From Sphingomicrobium aestuariivivum (lineage in GTDB: Bacteria; Pseudomonadota; Alphaproteobacteria; Sphingomonadales; Sphingomonadaceae): a stretch of 64,000 nt of DNA. The number at the start of each line of letters is the position of its first letter. Within the stretch, counting starts at the first letter, position 1. A program made the translations under genes and the position numbers. Where the stretch lies: NCBI RefSeq assembly GCF_024721585.1, contig NZ_CP102629.1, positions 310,001-374,000 of the forward strand, given 5' to 3'. Below the pieces are notes generated by a model. It worked only from the letters and a program-made list of their open reading frames with translations. It made no database searches and was not told the DNA's origin. Positions 20,962 through 28,991 of this stretch are shown here, piece by piece.

Positions 20962-23900
20962 TTAGAACTTGGCGGTCGCGTTGATGAAGAAACGACGACC
21001 GATGTAGTCATAGCCCGAGTAGAGCGGGGTGTTGCCGTAGGTCGAGAAGCCGACCGCAGTGATCTGCGGCAGTTCGGCGTCGAACAGGTTACGGACACCC
21101 GCGGTGAGCTGGAAGTCTTCCGTCACGTCGAACTGGACCGACGCATAGTGCGTCCAATAGTCCGGGCTCTCGAGATAGAAGATGCTGCGATAGAACTCTT
21201 CCAGATCCGGATCGAACTCACCGGTACCTTCGTCGAACGTGAAGTACTGGTAGGTGTAGTCCGGCGAACCCGAGACGAAGTCGACGCCGTAGCGCAGGGC
21301 CACGTCACCGAAGTCGAGGCCGAGCTCGGCATTGGCGCTCCATTCCGGCGCGGTGATGATGCCGTTGAAGTCGGTGAGGAATTCTTCCTCGAACAGCTTG
21401 TTCGACTGTTCTTCGAACTTCGTGCCACGCATGGTGAGCATGGCGCCGACGTCACCGAAGTTACGCGCATAACGGAGGTTGAGGTCGAAGCCACGAACCT
21501 TGTCAGTCGCAAGGTTGATGTAGCTGTTGTTGACCGTCAGCTCGTTGTTGGCGTCACGCACGACGAGGCGGCAGAAGCCGGTCGACGGGCTGAAGTTCGG
21601 ATCACCGTAGCAGCGGCTCAGGATCGAACCGGCGCCGACCTGCGACACACCGTTGTTGATCTCGATGTCGAAGTAATCGACCGCGATGCTGAGATCGCCC
21701 CAGGCAGCCGGCAGACGCGGCTGCAGGACGACGCCCGCACCGAAGTTGGTCGAGGTTTCGGCTTCGAGACCGGCACCAGCGCCACCCAGGTTGAACACGG
21801 TGATACCGCTGTTCTGCTGGAAGTCGGCCGGAAGACCGATCGAGGCGCAGTTGGCGACGACGATCGGGTTGTTCGAGTTGCCGTAGTCGTCACACGGGTC
21901 GGCGCTGCTCGAAAGGAAGCCCGAGGTGGCACCGAGGAACTGCTCGAACAGGGCCGGGGCACGGTAGCTGGTACCGTAGCTGCCACGGAAGCCGAGACCG
22001 CGGATCGGTTCCCACTCACCGGCGACCTTGTAGGTCCAGTCACCGCCGTAGGAGTCATACTCGGTGTAACGGGCCGAACCGTTGAGGTTCAGCGTGTAGG
22101 CACCGGGCACGTCGCCGAGGATCGGGACGAAGACTTCGCCGAAGACTTCCCAAACGCTGTCCGAACCGACGGTCGGCGAGGCCGAGGTCAGGTTGTACAG
22201 GTTGCCGTTGACCGAGTCGGCCGGCGGCTGGTCGTCGATCGAGGCGTCGCGATATTCGGCACCCAGCGCCAGCTGGACGTCGCCACCGGGCATTTCGAAG
22301 ACCGGGCCGTCGACCGCGAGGGCAACGACGGTTTCGTCATACTTGGTGGTGCCGATCACGTTGGCGAGGATGTAATCCTTGTACGCCTGCGGCAGGTCGC
22401 CGCCGATGGTCGCCGCATCGAGATACGGGGCCGGGACGCAGTTCGGATCCGAGGTCGTGTTACAGACGAACACGCCGGGTTCGACTTCGGTGACGTCGAG
22501 CGAACGGGCGATGCGGTCGGTGAGGAACGTTTCGTTCTCATAGGTCGCATCGGTGCCCGAGAAGCTCAGCCACGCGTCATAACGCCAATCGTCGAGGAGG
22601 AAGTCACCACGAAGACCACCACCGACGCGGTAGAAGTTCACTTCCTGCGCGGTGTTGGTGTTGCCGAAGCCGATGAAGGCACGGGCAGCGGCGAAGTTGC
22701 CGTTGGTGATTTCGTTGGGCAGCAGGAAGATGCCGTCACGATAGGCTTCCGGGATCAGCGGGCTGCCGGTCGAATAGTCGAGCGAGAGCTGGCGATACAG
22801 GATCGACGAGCTTTCACGACGGTTGCCGAGGACTTCGAGATACGCTTCGGCGTCGCCGAGGATGTCGAGGTCGTAGGTCAGCTGGGCGTAACCGGTGAGG
22901 ATTTCTGCCGGGGTGACGATTTCTTCGAGCTGCGAACGCGGGTCGAAGCTGTCACGGGTGTAAAGGTTCACACCGAGCAGTTCGGGGGCGTCCGGGGTGC
23001 CCGCAACGCCGGGAGCCGGCACGAAGCGGTTGAAGACGCCGAGCGCACCGGTCTCACGGTCGACACCGACACGACGCGGCAGGCCGAGCGTGTTGATGGT
23101 GACACCACCGTTGAAGATGGTGAAGCACTTGGGCGCACCGGTCAGCGGGTCGATATAATCGCCCGAACCCAGTTCGCTGCCCGCACCGTCGAGATAGCCT
23201 TCGATCGGGCACGAGGTGAAATCGACGTCGTTGAGACGGACGGCGTCACGCTTGTAATATTCGACCGAGCCGATGAAGCCGAAGCGATCGCTCTGGTTAC
23301 CGAACGAAGCCGAGATGCGGCGTTCGACGCCGGCACCGATTTCGGGGATGTTCGCCTGGCCTTCGAGGACGAGACCTTCGAGACCACGGTCGGTGATGAT
23401 GTTCACAACGCCCGCGACCGCGTCCGAACCGTAAACCGACGAGGCGCCGGCCTGGAGGATTTCAACGCGCTCGAGCATCGCCGAGGGAAGGACGTTGGCG
23501 TCGACCGCGCCGACCGAACCACGGGTACCCGCGGGGGCCAGACGGTGACCGTTGAGGAGGACCAGCGTACGTGCCGGGCCGAGGCCGCGAAGACCGATGG
23601 TGTTCACACCGGTACCACCGTCGACGACGAAGCCGCCGTAGTAGTTGTTGATCTGGGCCGAGCCCTGCGAGACCTGGTTCGACTGGAGAAGTTCGGCAGC
23701 CGAGTTGAAGCCGGCCTGCGTCACTTCCTCGCGGGTGATGACGGTGATCGGCTCGGTGGTCGAGAATTCGTCGCGACGGATGCGCGAACCCGTGATGACG
23801 ATCGCGTCACCGGCGCTGCCATCAGCGTTGGTGACGGTGTCGTCCTGGTACGGGCTGTCCATTTCTTCGACAACCTCTTCGACCGCAACTTCACCGGGTT

Positions 23901-24003
23901 CGTCGGTGTCGTCGGTCTGCTGAGCAAACGCGGGCGTGCTAAACAGCGCCAGCGAGACGGCGGCGAGCGAAGAGCCAGCCAGCGTACGATTAATTCTGCG
24001 CAT
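20962..24003 (-). CDS. TonB-dependent outer-membrane receptor (large, oligo/organic-substrate type)
   Basis: A 1013-residue outer-membrane gated porin. The signal peptide MRRINRTLAG...TPAFA is predicted to be cut after Ala27. An acidic linker follows, then a TonB-box-like segment AIVITGSRIRR. Next is a plug domain with GLRGLGPARTLVLLNG and VEILQAGASSVYGSDAVAGVVNI, then a long beta-barrel ending in an aromatic residue (FFINATAKF). The start at 24003 has AAGGGAA upstream; an upstream in-frame ATG at 24117 would disrupt the signal peptide. Substrate is unknown. The barrel is longer than in siderophore receptors, as in sphingomonad/Caulobacter receptors for peptides or glycans. A terminator follows. 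Confidence 0.92.
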   Translation of the reverse strand: MRRINRTLAGSSLAAVSLALFSTPAFAQQTDDTDEPGEVAVEEVVEEMDSPYQDDTVTNADGSAGDAIVITGSRIRRDEFSTTEPITVITREEVTQAGFNSAAELLQSNQVSQGSAQINNYYGGFVVDGGTGVNTIGLRGLGPARTLVLLNGHRLAPAGTRGSVGAVDANVLPSAMLERVEILQAGASSVYGSDAVAGVVNIITDRGLEGLVLEGQANIPEIGAGVERRISASFGNQSDRFGFIGSVEYYKRDAVRLNDVDFTSCPIEGYLDGAGSELGSGDYIDPLTGAPKCFTIFNGGVTINTLGLPRRVGVDRETGALGVFNRFVPAPGVAGTPDAPELLGVNLYTRDSFDPRSQLEEIVTPAEILTGYAQLTYDLDILGDAEAYLEVLGNRRESSSILYRQLSLDYSTGSPLIPEAYRDGIFLLPNEITNGNFAAARAFIGFGNTNTAQEVNFYRVGGGLRGDFLLDDWRYDAWLSFSGTDATYENETFLTDRIARSLDVTEVEPGVFVCNTTSDPNCVPAPYLDAATIGGDLPQAYKDYILANVIGTTKYDETVVALAVDGPVFEMPGGDVQLALGAEYRDASIDDQPPADSVNGNLYNLTSASPTVGSDSVWEVFGEVFVPILGDVPGAYTLNLNGSARYTEYDSYGGDWTYKVAGEWEPIRGLGFRGSYGTSYRAPALFEQFLGATSGFLSSSADPCDDYGNSNNPIVVANCASIGLPADFQQNSGITVFNLGGAGAGLEAETSTNFGAGVVLQPRLPAAWGDLSIAVDYFDIEINNGVSQVGAGSILSRCYGDPNFSPSTGFCRLVVRDANNELTVNNSYINLATDKVRGFDLNLRYARNFGDVGAMLTMRGTKFEEQSNKLFEEEFLTDFNGIITAPEWSANAELGLDFGDVALRYGVDFVSGSPDYTYQYFTFDEGTGEFDPDLEEFYRSIFYLESPDYWTHYASVQFDVTEDFQLTAGVRNLFDAELPQITAVGFSTYGNTPLYSGYDYIGRRFFINATAKF

Positions 24004-24103
24004 TTGATTCCCTTTATGTGAGAAAGGCCTTTTGCCTGTCCTCCTGCATAAGGGGGCATGTCGAAAAGGGAATGCCTGCGGGGCACCTGAAGGCAAAATG
24101 AAC

Positions 24104-24133
24104 GGGGACTGTCGCACTGGTGCAACAGTCCCC
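24104..24133 (-). promoter_or_regulatory. Stem-loop in the leader of the TonB receptor gene
   Basis: GGGGACTGT and ACAGTCCCC form a perfect 9-bp stem with a 12-nt loop, 100 bp upstream of the receptor start and downstream of the ahcY terminator. On the minus strand it is followed by GTTCATTTTGCC. It could be a second terminator, an operator, or a 5' UTR hairpin. I recognise no named element. Confidence 0.4.
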
Positions 24134-24141
24134 GCAGGTCG

Positions 24142-24173
24142 GAAAATCAGCGCCGCTCGCCCAAGGAGCGGCG
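24142..24173 (-). terminator. Terminator of ahcY
   Basis: Minus-strand stem CGCCGCTC/GAGCGGCG with a 7-nt loop, then CTGATTTTCC, 14 bp after the ahcY stop. Confidence 0.7.
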
Positions 24174-24186
24174 GATTTGCACCAGT

Positions 24187-25572
24187 TTAATAACGGTAGT
24201 GTTCCGGTTTGAACGGGCCGTCCACCTCGACACCGATATAGTCGGCCTGTTCTTCGCTCAGCTTCGACAGTTCGACATTGAGCTTGGCGAGGTGCAGCTG
24301 CGCGACCTTCTCGTCGAGATGCTTGGGCAGGACATGGACGGTGTTGTCATAGTCCCCGCCGCGCTTCCACAGCTCGATCTGCGCCAGCACCTGGTTGGTG
24401 AAGCTGGCGCTCATCACGAAGCTCGGGTGGCCGGTGGCATTGCCGAGGTTGAGGAGACGCCCCTTCGAGAGGAGGATGATGCGCTTGCCGTCGGGCTTCT
24501 CGATCAGGTCGACCTGCGGCTTCACCTCGGTCCACTTGAAGTTCTCGAGCGCCTCGACCTGGATCTCGTTGTCGAAGTGGCCGATGTTGCCGACGATCGC
24601 CATGTCCTTCATCGCGCGGACATGGTCGACGGTGATGACGTCCTTGTTGCCGGTGGTGGTGACGAAGATGTCGGCGCGCGGTGCGGCCTCTTCCATGGTC
24701 ACGACCTCGAAGCCGTCCATCGCCGCCTGGAGCGCGCAAATGGGGTCGATCTCGGTGACGATGACGCGCGCGCCCGCCCCCTTGAGGCTGGCGGCCGAGC
24801 CCTTGCCGACGTCGCCATAGCCGGCCACGCAGGCGACCTTGCCCGCCATCATCACGTCGGTGCCACGACGGATGCCGTCAACGAGGCTTTCCTTGCAGCC
24901 GTACTTGTTGTCGAATTTCGACTTGGTGACGCTGTCGTTGACGTTGATCGCCGGGAAGGGAAGCAGGCCCTTCTTGGCGAGCTGGTAGAGGCGGTTGACG
25001 CCGGTGGTGGTTTCTTCGGACACGCCCTTGATGTTCTTGACGGTCTCGGTGAGGTAGCCGGGCTTCTTGGCGAGGAAGGCGGTCAGCGCCTTGTTGAACT
25101 CGCGCTCTTCCTCGTTGGTCGGCTCGGGCAGCTTCTCGCCCGCTTCGACGCGCGCGCCCCAGAGCGCGAACATGGTGGCATCGCCGCCGTCATCGAGGAT
25201 CAGGTTGCAGGTCTCGTCGCCCCAGTCGAACGTGCGGCCGACATAGTCCCAATATTCCTCGAGCGTCTCGCCCTTCACGGCAAAGACTGGGATATCTTGC
25301 GCGGCGATTGCGGCGGCGGCATGGTCCTGCGTCGAATAGATGTTGCAGGTGGTCCAGCGCACTTCGGCACCGAGCGCGACCAGCGTCTCGATCAGCACGG
25401 CGGTCTGGATCGTCATGTGCAGCGAGCCGGTGATGCGCGCACCCTTCAGCGGCTGCTCCTTGGCATATTCCTCGCGGGTCGCCATCAGGCCGGGCATTTC
25501 GGTCTCGGCGATGGTGATTTCGGTGCGCCCGTAATCGGCGAGCGAGATGTCCTTGACGATATAGTCGGTCAC
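24187..25572 (-). CDS. ahcY: Adenosylhomocysteinase
   Basis: AhcY splits S-adenosylhomocysteine to homocysteine and adenosine in the cytoplasm, removing the product inhibitor of SAM methyltransferases. The 461 residues include [17 protein letters not shown], the NAD-binding [18 protein letters not shown], and the C-terminal [13 protein letters not shown]...FKPEHYRY typical of the family. The start codon is GTG at 25572, with GGAGA 6 nt upstream; no in-frame ATG fits. The 100-bp leader carries a nested stem structure (separate entry). The gene has its own terminator. Confidence 0.97.
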   Translation of the reverse strand: MTDYIVKDISLADYGRTEITIAETEMPGLMATREEYAKEQPLKGARITGSLHMTIQTAVLIETLVALGAEVRWTTCNIYSTQDHAAAAIAAQDIPVFAVKGETLEEYWDYVGRTFDWGDETCNLILDDGGDATMFALWGARVEAGEKLPEPTNEEEREFNKALTAFLAKKPGYLTETVKNIKGVSEETTTGVNRLYQLAKKGLLPFPAINVNDSVTKSKFDNKYGCKESLVDGIRRGTDVMMAGKVACVAGYGDVGKGSAASLKGAGARVIVTEIDPICALQAAMDGFEVVTMEEAAPRADIFVTTTGNKDVITVDHVRAMKDMAIVGNIGHFDNEIQVEALENFKWTEVKPQVDLIEKPDGKRIILLSKGRLLNLGNATGHPSFVMSASFTNQVLAQIELWKRGGDYDNTVHVLPKHLDEKVAQLHLAKLNVELSKLSEEQADYIGVEVDGPFKPEHYRY

Positions 25573-25594
25573 GATGGTCTCCAGCTTGGATCGG

Positions 25595-25650
25595 CAGGGC
25601 GGACGCCCCGCGGTTTCGCTAGGCGCCCTAGCGGGTTCGCCCCCGCCCTG
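25595..25650 (-). promoter_or_regulatory. Structured leader in front of ahcY (possible cis-regulatory RNA)
   Basis: Outer stem CAGGGCGG (25643-25650 read on minus) pairs with CCGCCCTG (25595-25602). It encloses a perfect inner hairpin CGCTAGG-GCG-CCTAGCG (25617-25633). There is no U-tract, so it does not look like a terminator of yqgE. Location upstream of ahcY invites comparison with SAH-sensing riboswitches, but I cannot match it to the consensus of a known class. Confidence 0.35.
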
Positions 25651-25673
25651 TAAACTGGCGCCTGCAAACGGCC

Positions 25674-26240
25674 TCAGGCGGCGCCGCTGTCCGGAGAGAG
25701 GAGCGCGGGATCGATGCCCAGCGCTTCATAGGCACGCTGCCAGCGCGCGGGCGCCTTGTCCTCGAACAGGATGGCATCGCTGGCGGGCGCATCCATCCAG
25801 CCATGGCGGGTCAGCTCCTCCTCGAGCTGGCCGCCCGACCAGCCCGCATAGCCGAGACTGACGAGGAAGCGGCTCGGCCCCTCCCCGCGCCCGATGGCCT
25901 TGAGGACATCCTGCGTCGCGGTCATCCGGCACAGCCCGCCGATATCGACCGTGTCATGCCCGCCCCAGTCGTCCGAATGGAGGACGAAGCCGCGCCCGGG
26001 CTCGACCGGCCCGCCGTGCATGACGGGGGCATCGGGGGCATGTTCGAAGTCGAGGTCGAGCTGGCGCAGCAGGTCCTTCAGCTTCAACCCCTTGCGTTCC
26101 TGCCCGACGCCGATGCCGAGCGCGCCATCCTCGTCATGCGCCACCATCAGGATGATCGCCTGCTCGAACCGTGGGTCCCCCATCCCCGGCATGGCAAGGA
26201 GGAAGCGTCCGGTCAGGAAAGGCGTGGCTTTTTCGATCAT
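25674..26240 (-). CDS. YqgE/AlgH family protein (UPF0301)
   Basis: A 188-residue cytoplasmic protein of the YqgE/AlgH family. Family features are visible: an N-terminal [34 protein letters not shown] in the middle, and [15 protein letters not shown]. The biochemical role of this family is not settled; AlgH was linked to alginate regulation in Pseudomonas. The ATG at 26240 has no clear Shine-Dalgarno. It is upstream of ahcY on the same strand and divergent from the peroxiredoxin gene. Confidence 0.9.
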   Translation of the reverse strand: MIEKATPFLTGRFLLAMPGMGDPRFEQAIILMVAHDEDGALGIGVGQERKGLKLKDLLRQLDLDFEHAPDAPVMHGGPVEPGRGFVLHSDDWGGHDTVDIGGLCRMTATQDVLKAIGRGEGPSRFLVSLGYAGWSGGQLEEELTRHGWMDAPASDAILFEDKAPARWQRAYEALGIDPALLSPDSGAA

Positions 26241-26351
26241 TGCAGTCGGTCAACGCAGGGATGCGGCCTTCGGGACCATTGGCCGATTGCAACTCTGCCG
26301 AAGCCCGTGCTTTAGGCAAGGGACAGACAAGACAAAAGGGATCCCCACATC

Positions 26352-26831
26352 ATGACCATTTCCGTCGGCGACCGCCTGCCCGAAACCTCGCTCAGCCTCG
26401 CCACCCCCGAGGGGCCGGTGCCGGTGAACTCGAAGGACTATTTCGCGGGCAAGACCGTCGCCCTCTTCGCCGTCCCCGGCGCCTTTACCCCGACCTGTTC
26501 AGCGCGCCACCTGCCGAGCTTCGTCGAGAAGGCGGACGAGCTGAAGGCCAAGGGCGTCGACAAGATCGCGGCCACCAGCGTGAACGATGCCTTCGTCATG
26601 GGCGCCTGGGGCAGCCAGGCCGGCAGCGAGGACATCGAGATGCTCGCCGACGGCAATGGCGATTTCGCCAAGGCGCTCGGCCTCACCATGGACGCTTCGG
26701 GCTTTGGCATGGGCACGCGTTCGCAGCGCTATTCGATGCTGGTCGAGGACGGCGTCGTGAAGGAGCTCAATGTCGAACAGCCGGGCGCCTATGAAGTGTC
26801 GGGCGCCGAGACGCTGCTTTCGCAGCTGTAA
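26352..26831 (+). CDS. Peroxiredoxin (Prx5/type II family)
   Basis: A 159-residue thiol peroxidase that reduces hydrogen peroxide and organic peroxides. The peroxidatic cysteine is Cys49 in PGAFTPTCSARHLP, exactly the Prx5 signature. The conserved Arg and aromatic region is in GTRSQRYSMLVEDG. There is no signal peptide, so it is cytoplasmic. Start: ATG at 26352 with AAGGGAT upstream. It is divergent from yqgE, and a hairpin follows the stop. Confidence 0.95.
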   Translation: MTISVGDRLPETSLSLATPEGPVPVNSKDYFAGKTVALFAVPGAFTPTCSARHLPSFVEKADELKAKGVDKIAATSVNDAFVMGAWGSQAGSEDIEMLADGNGDFAKALGLTMDASGFGMGTRSQRYSMLVEDGVVKELNVEQPGAYEVSGAETLLSQL

Positions 26832-26845
26832 ACGCCAGAACGAGG

Positions 26846-26882
26846 GCCGCCCGCGACGAATGAAGGAGCGGGCGGCGCCTTT
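26846..26882 (+). terminator. Probable terminator of the peroxiredoxin gene
   Basis: GCCGCCCGC pairs with GCGGGCGGC around a 13-nt loop, then GCCTTTAAA. The stem is strong but the T-run is short. Confidence 0.55.
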
Positions 26883-26929
26883 AAAGCGTTGGTTCCCCGA
26901 AACAATCTTCAATCAAGGGAGCCAGTAGC

Positions 26930-27286
26930 ATGAACAAGCAGCCGACCCATTCGCTCGACCAGACCGCGACGCAGGAAAGCCGCATCGAGGCGACGCGTCG
27001 CAATCTCGAGACGCGCGAAGATTTTCTCGGCTCGTCCTACAGGACCATCCGCGACAACCCCAGGACCAGCGCCGCCATCGCCGGTGGTGTGGTCGCGGCG
27101 GCCGGTGCGGGCGCATTCCTTCTCAACCGCCGCAACAAGATCGGCACCGCGACCGGTCACGCATCGTCGAGCGAGGACATCAACGATGCCGTGTCGGAAA
27201 TGAATGACGACGCCATCTCGCAGCTCGATGACGAGCGTAGCGAAAGCATCGCCGAACAGAGCAAGGCAGGTTCGGTCGCTTATTAA
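26930..27286 (+). CDS. Small single-TM protein, unknown function
   Basis: A 118-residue protein with a hydrophilic N-terminus (1-46), one Gly/Ala-rich membrane segment at about 47-66 (TSAAIAGGVVAAAGAGAFLL), a short basic anchor NRRNK, and an acidic C-terminal tail rich in Asp, Glu and Ser. AAGGGAG precedes the ATG. It stands alone between the peroxiredoxin terminator and its own strong terminator, so it is probably monocistronic. I recognise no family. The TM-plus-basic-anchor design resembles the 56-residue protein at 13214-13384. Confidence 0.75.
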   Translation: MNKQPTHSLDQTATQESRIEATRRNLETREDFLGSSYRTIRDNPRTSAAIAGGVVAAAGAGAFLLNRRNKIGTATGHASSSEDINDAVSEMNDDAISQLDDERSESIAEQSKAGSVAY

Positions 27287-27306
27287 GAGCTGATCACAAG
27301 CCATTG

Positions 27307-27346
27307 AGAAAAGGGGCTCGCAGCACGACGCTGCGGGCCCCTTTTT
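27307..27346. terminator. Bidirectional terminator
   Basis: AAAAGGGGC(T)CGCAGC / GCTGCG(G)GCCCCTTTTT with an ACGAC loop has T-runs on both strands. It serves the small membrane protein (+) and the sulfotransferase (-). Confidence 0.9.
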
Positions 27347-27353
27347 CGTGACG

Positions 27354-28925
27354 TCAGAAGAGTTCGGCGGCGGCCTCGCGCTCGCGCGCCATCCCGGCTG
27401 CGAGGCGGTCGCTGACATCGCCATAGCGGCGCCAGCGTTCGACCGAGCGACGATGCACCGGCTCGCGCACCTGCACCGAGCTGGCGGTCGTCACCGCCGC
27501 CTTGCGCCGGTGGAAATCGAGCAGGTCGTCCGACCAGTCGAGCCCGAGCCAGTCCACGATGCCCCTAGCCTCGCCCTCGAGGTCGCCGGTCATCGCCTCG
27601 TAGCGCATCGAGCGCAGCCGCGGCCCTGCGAGCCGCTTGTCGAGCAGGTCCATCAGCGCCTGCGCGCGCGCCACGAAATGGGCGGTCCATCCAAGGTCGT
27701 AATGATAGTCGTAATAGCCGAAGCTGGTGGCGAAGAGCTGGCGGTAATTGGCAATGGCCAGATCCTCGTCCCCGCGCCGCACGACCAGCACCCGCGCATT
27801 CGGCAGCGCCTCCAGAATATGCGGGACATAGAAGAAGTTGAACGGCATCTTGTCGATGAGATGCGAGCAGCCGGCAGCAAGCGGCGCGGTCTGCGCGAGA
27901 TAGGCTTTTCCGACTGCGGCGAGGTCGCTTTCGGCGCCGAGTACTTCTGGCGAGAGCACCAGCGGACCGTCCGCCTCGCTGCGCCGACGCAGCGCGAAGG
28001 CAAAGTCGCTCAGCTCGCCCGCGCTGGAAATGACGTCATGACCGCCGAGCACCCGCTCGATCAGGGTCGTGCCCGAGCGCGGCATCCCGACAATGAACAG
28101 CGGCCCTTCCTGCGCGCTGGCCGTCGTTCGCGCCGCCTCCACCGCGCCGTTGATCGCGGCCGCAGCGGCCATGAAGAGGCGATCCACGCCCGCGCGGTCG
28201 TAGTCGATCCGGTCGCGATGCCGCGCCTTTGCACGCTCGAGCCAGTCCATCGCAGCGGCATCCCCCCCTCCCCGCTCGCACAGGCGCGCGGCGGCATGAC
28301 CGTAATGCAGCCGCGCCACCGGATCATCGCTCGCCTCGAGCAACTCCCCGAGCATCGCGATATCGCCCTCGCCACCGCCGCCGACCTGCACGAAGCCGAG
28401 CCATGCCCGCGGCTGTTCGGGGTCGCGCGCCAGCATCGCCGCGAAAGTCTCGCGCGCGCCCTCGATGTCTCCGCAGAACTGCCGTGTGGTGGCAAGATTA
28501 TAGGCAAAGGCCGGATTATCCGGCGCCGCCGCGGTCGCTTGTCGAAAAAAGGGGAGCGCCATCGAGACGAGATCGACGTGGACGAGCAGGACGCCGATCG
28601 TATCGGCCTCGAGCGCGGTGGCCGACGTCACCTTCGCCAGATCCAGCGCCCGCTCGCGTGCCTCGGCACGGCGCCCGAGCTTGAGACTGGCGCGCGCTTC
28701 GAGACAGCGCAGCGCTAGGCTGTCCCCACCGTGGGCGCGGGCCTTGGCGGCGATATCGAAGAGGCTGGCCGGATTGTCCCCCGACAGGGCGACTTCGCCG
28801 AGCTCGACCCAGGCGCTAGGGCACGCGCGGTTGCGCGAAAGCGCTTCCATGGCGGTGCGATAGCGCGCTTCCAACGATTGTTGCTGCACTGCAACATCGG
28901 ACGGTCGTTCGTCGAATGTGAACAT
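27354..28925 (-). CDS. TPR-containing sulfotransferase family protein
   Basis: A 523-residue protein. Residues about 15-260 are a helical TPR-type array rich in Ala and Leu. Residues from about 275 form a sulfotransferase domain with the 5'-phosphosulfate loop FIVGMPRSGTTLIERVL, DKMPFNFFYVPHI, and the VLVVRRGDEDLAIANYR region matching the 3'-phosphate-binding element. It is predicted to use PAPS to sulfate a substrate; the acceptor is unknown. No signal peptide is seen. It is divergent from the TonB receptor at 28992, with only 66 bp between the starts, so shared regulation is likely. This pairing is common in sphingomonads as far as I recall. Confidence 0.88.
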   Translation of the reverse strand: MFTFDERPSDVAVQQQSLEARYRTAMEALSRNRACPSAWVELGEVALSGDNPASLFDIAAKARAHGGDSLALRCLEARASLKLGRRAEARERALDLAKVTSATALEADTIGVLLVHVDLVSMALPFFRQATAAAPDNPAFAYNLATTRQFCGDIEGARETFAAMLARDPEQPRAWLGFVQVGGGGEGDIAMLGELLEASDDPVARLHYGHAAARLCERGGGDAAAMDWLERAKARHRDRIDYDRAGVDRLFMAAAAAINGAVEAARTTASAQEGPLFIVGMPRSGTTLIERVLGGHDVISSAGELSDFAFALRRRSEADGPLVLSPEVLGAESDLAAVGKAYLAQTAPLAAGCSHLIDKMPFNFFYVPHILEALPNARVLVVRRGDEDLAIANYRQLFATSFGYYDYHYDLGWTAHFVARAQALMDLLDKRLAGPRLRSMRYEAMTGDLEGEARGIVDWLGLDWSDDLLDFHRRKAAVTTASSVQVREPVHRRSVERWRRYGDVSDRLAAGMAREREAAAELF

Positions 28926-28991
28926 TTGGCCCTAGTCAAACAAAGTTAATCGGCGTCTTCTGTCCGCCTCTTTCCACAACCGGACACTGAA

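Noticed and set aside
21148-24021. Open frame of 957 codons antisense to the TonB receptor
   Set aside because: The product is a monotonous charged sequence, while the opposite frame has a signal peptide, plug and barrel.
25573-25673. Known SAH or SAM riboswitch upstream of ahcY
   Set aside because: The structure is there, but I could not match the conserved core of a known class, so no riboswitch name is given.
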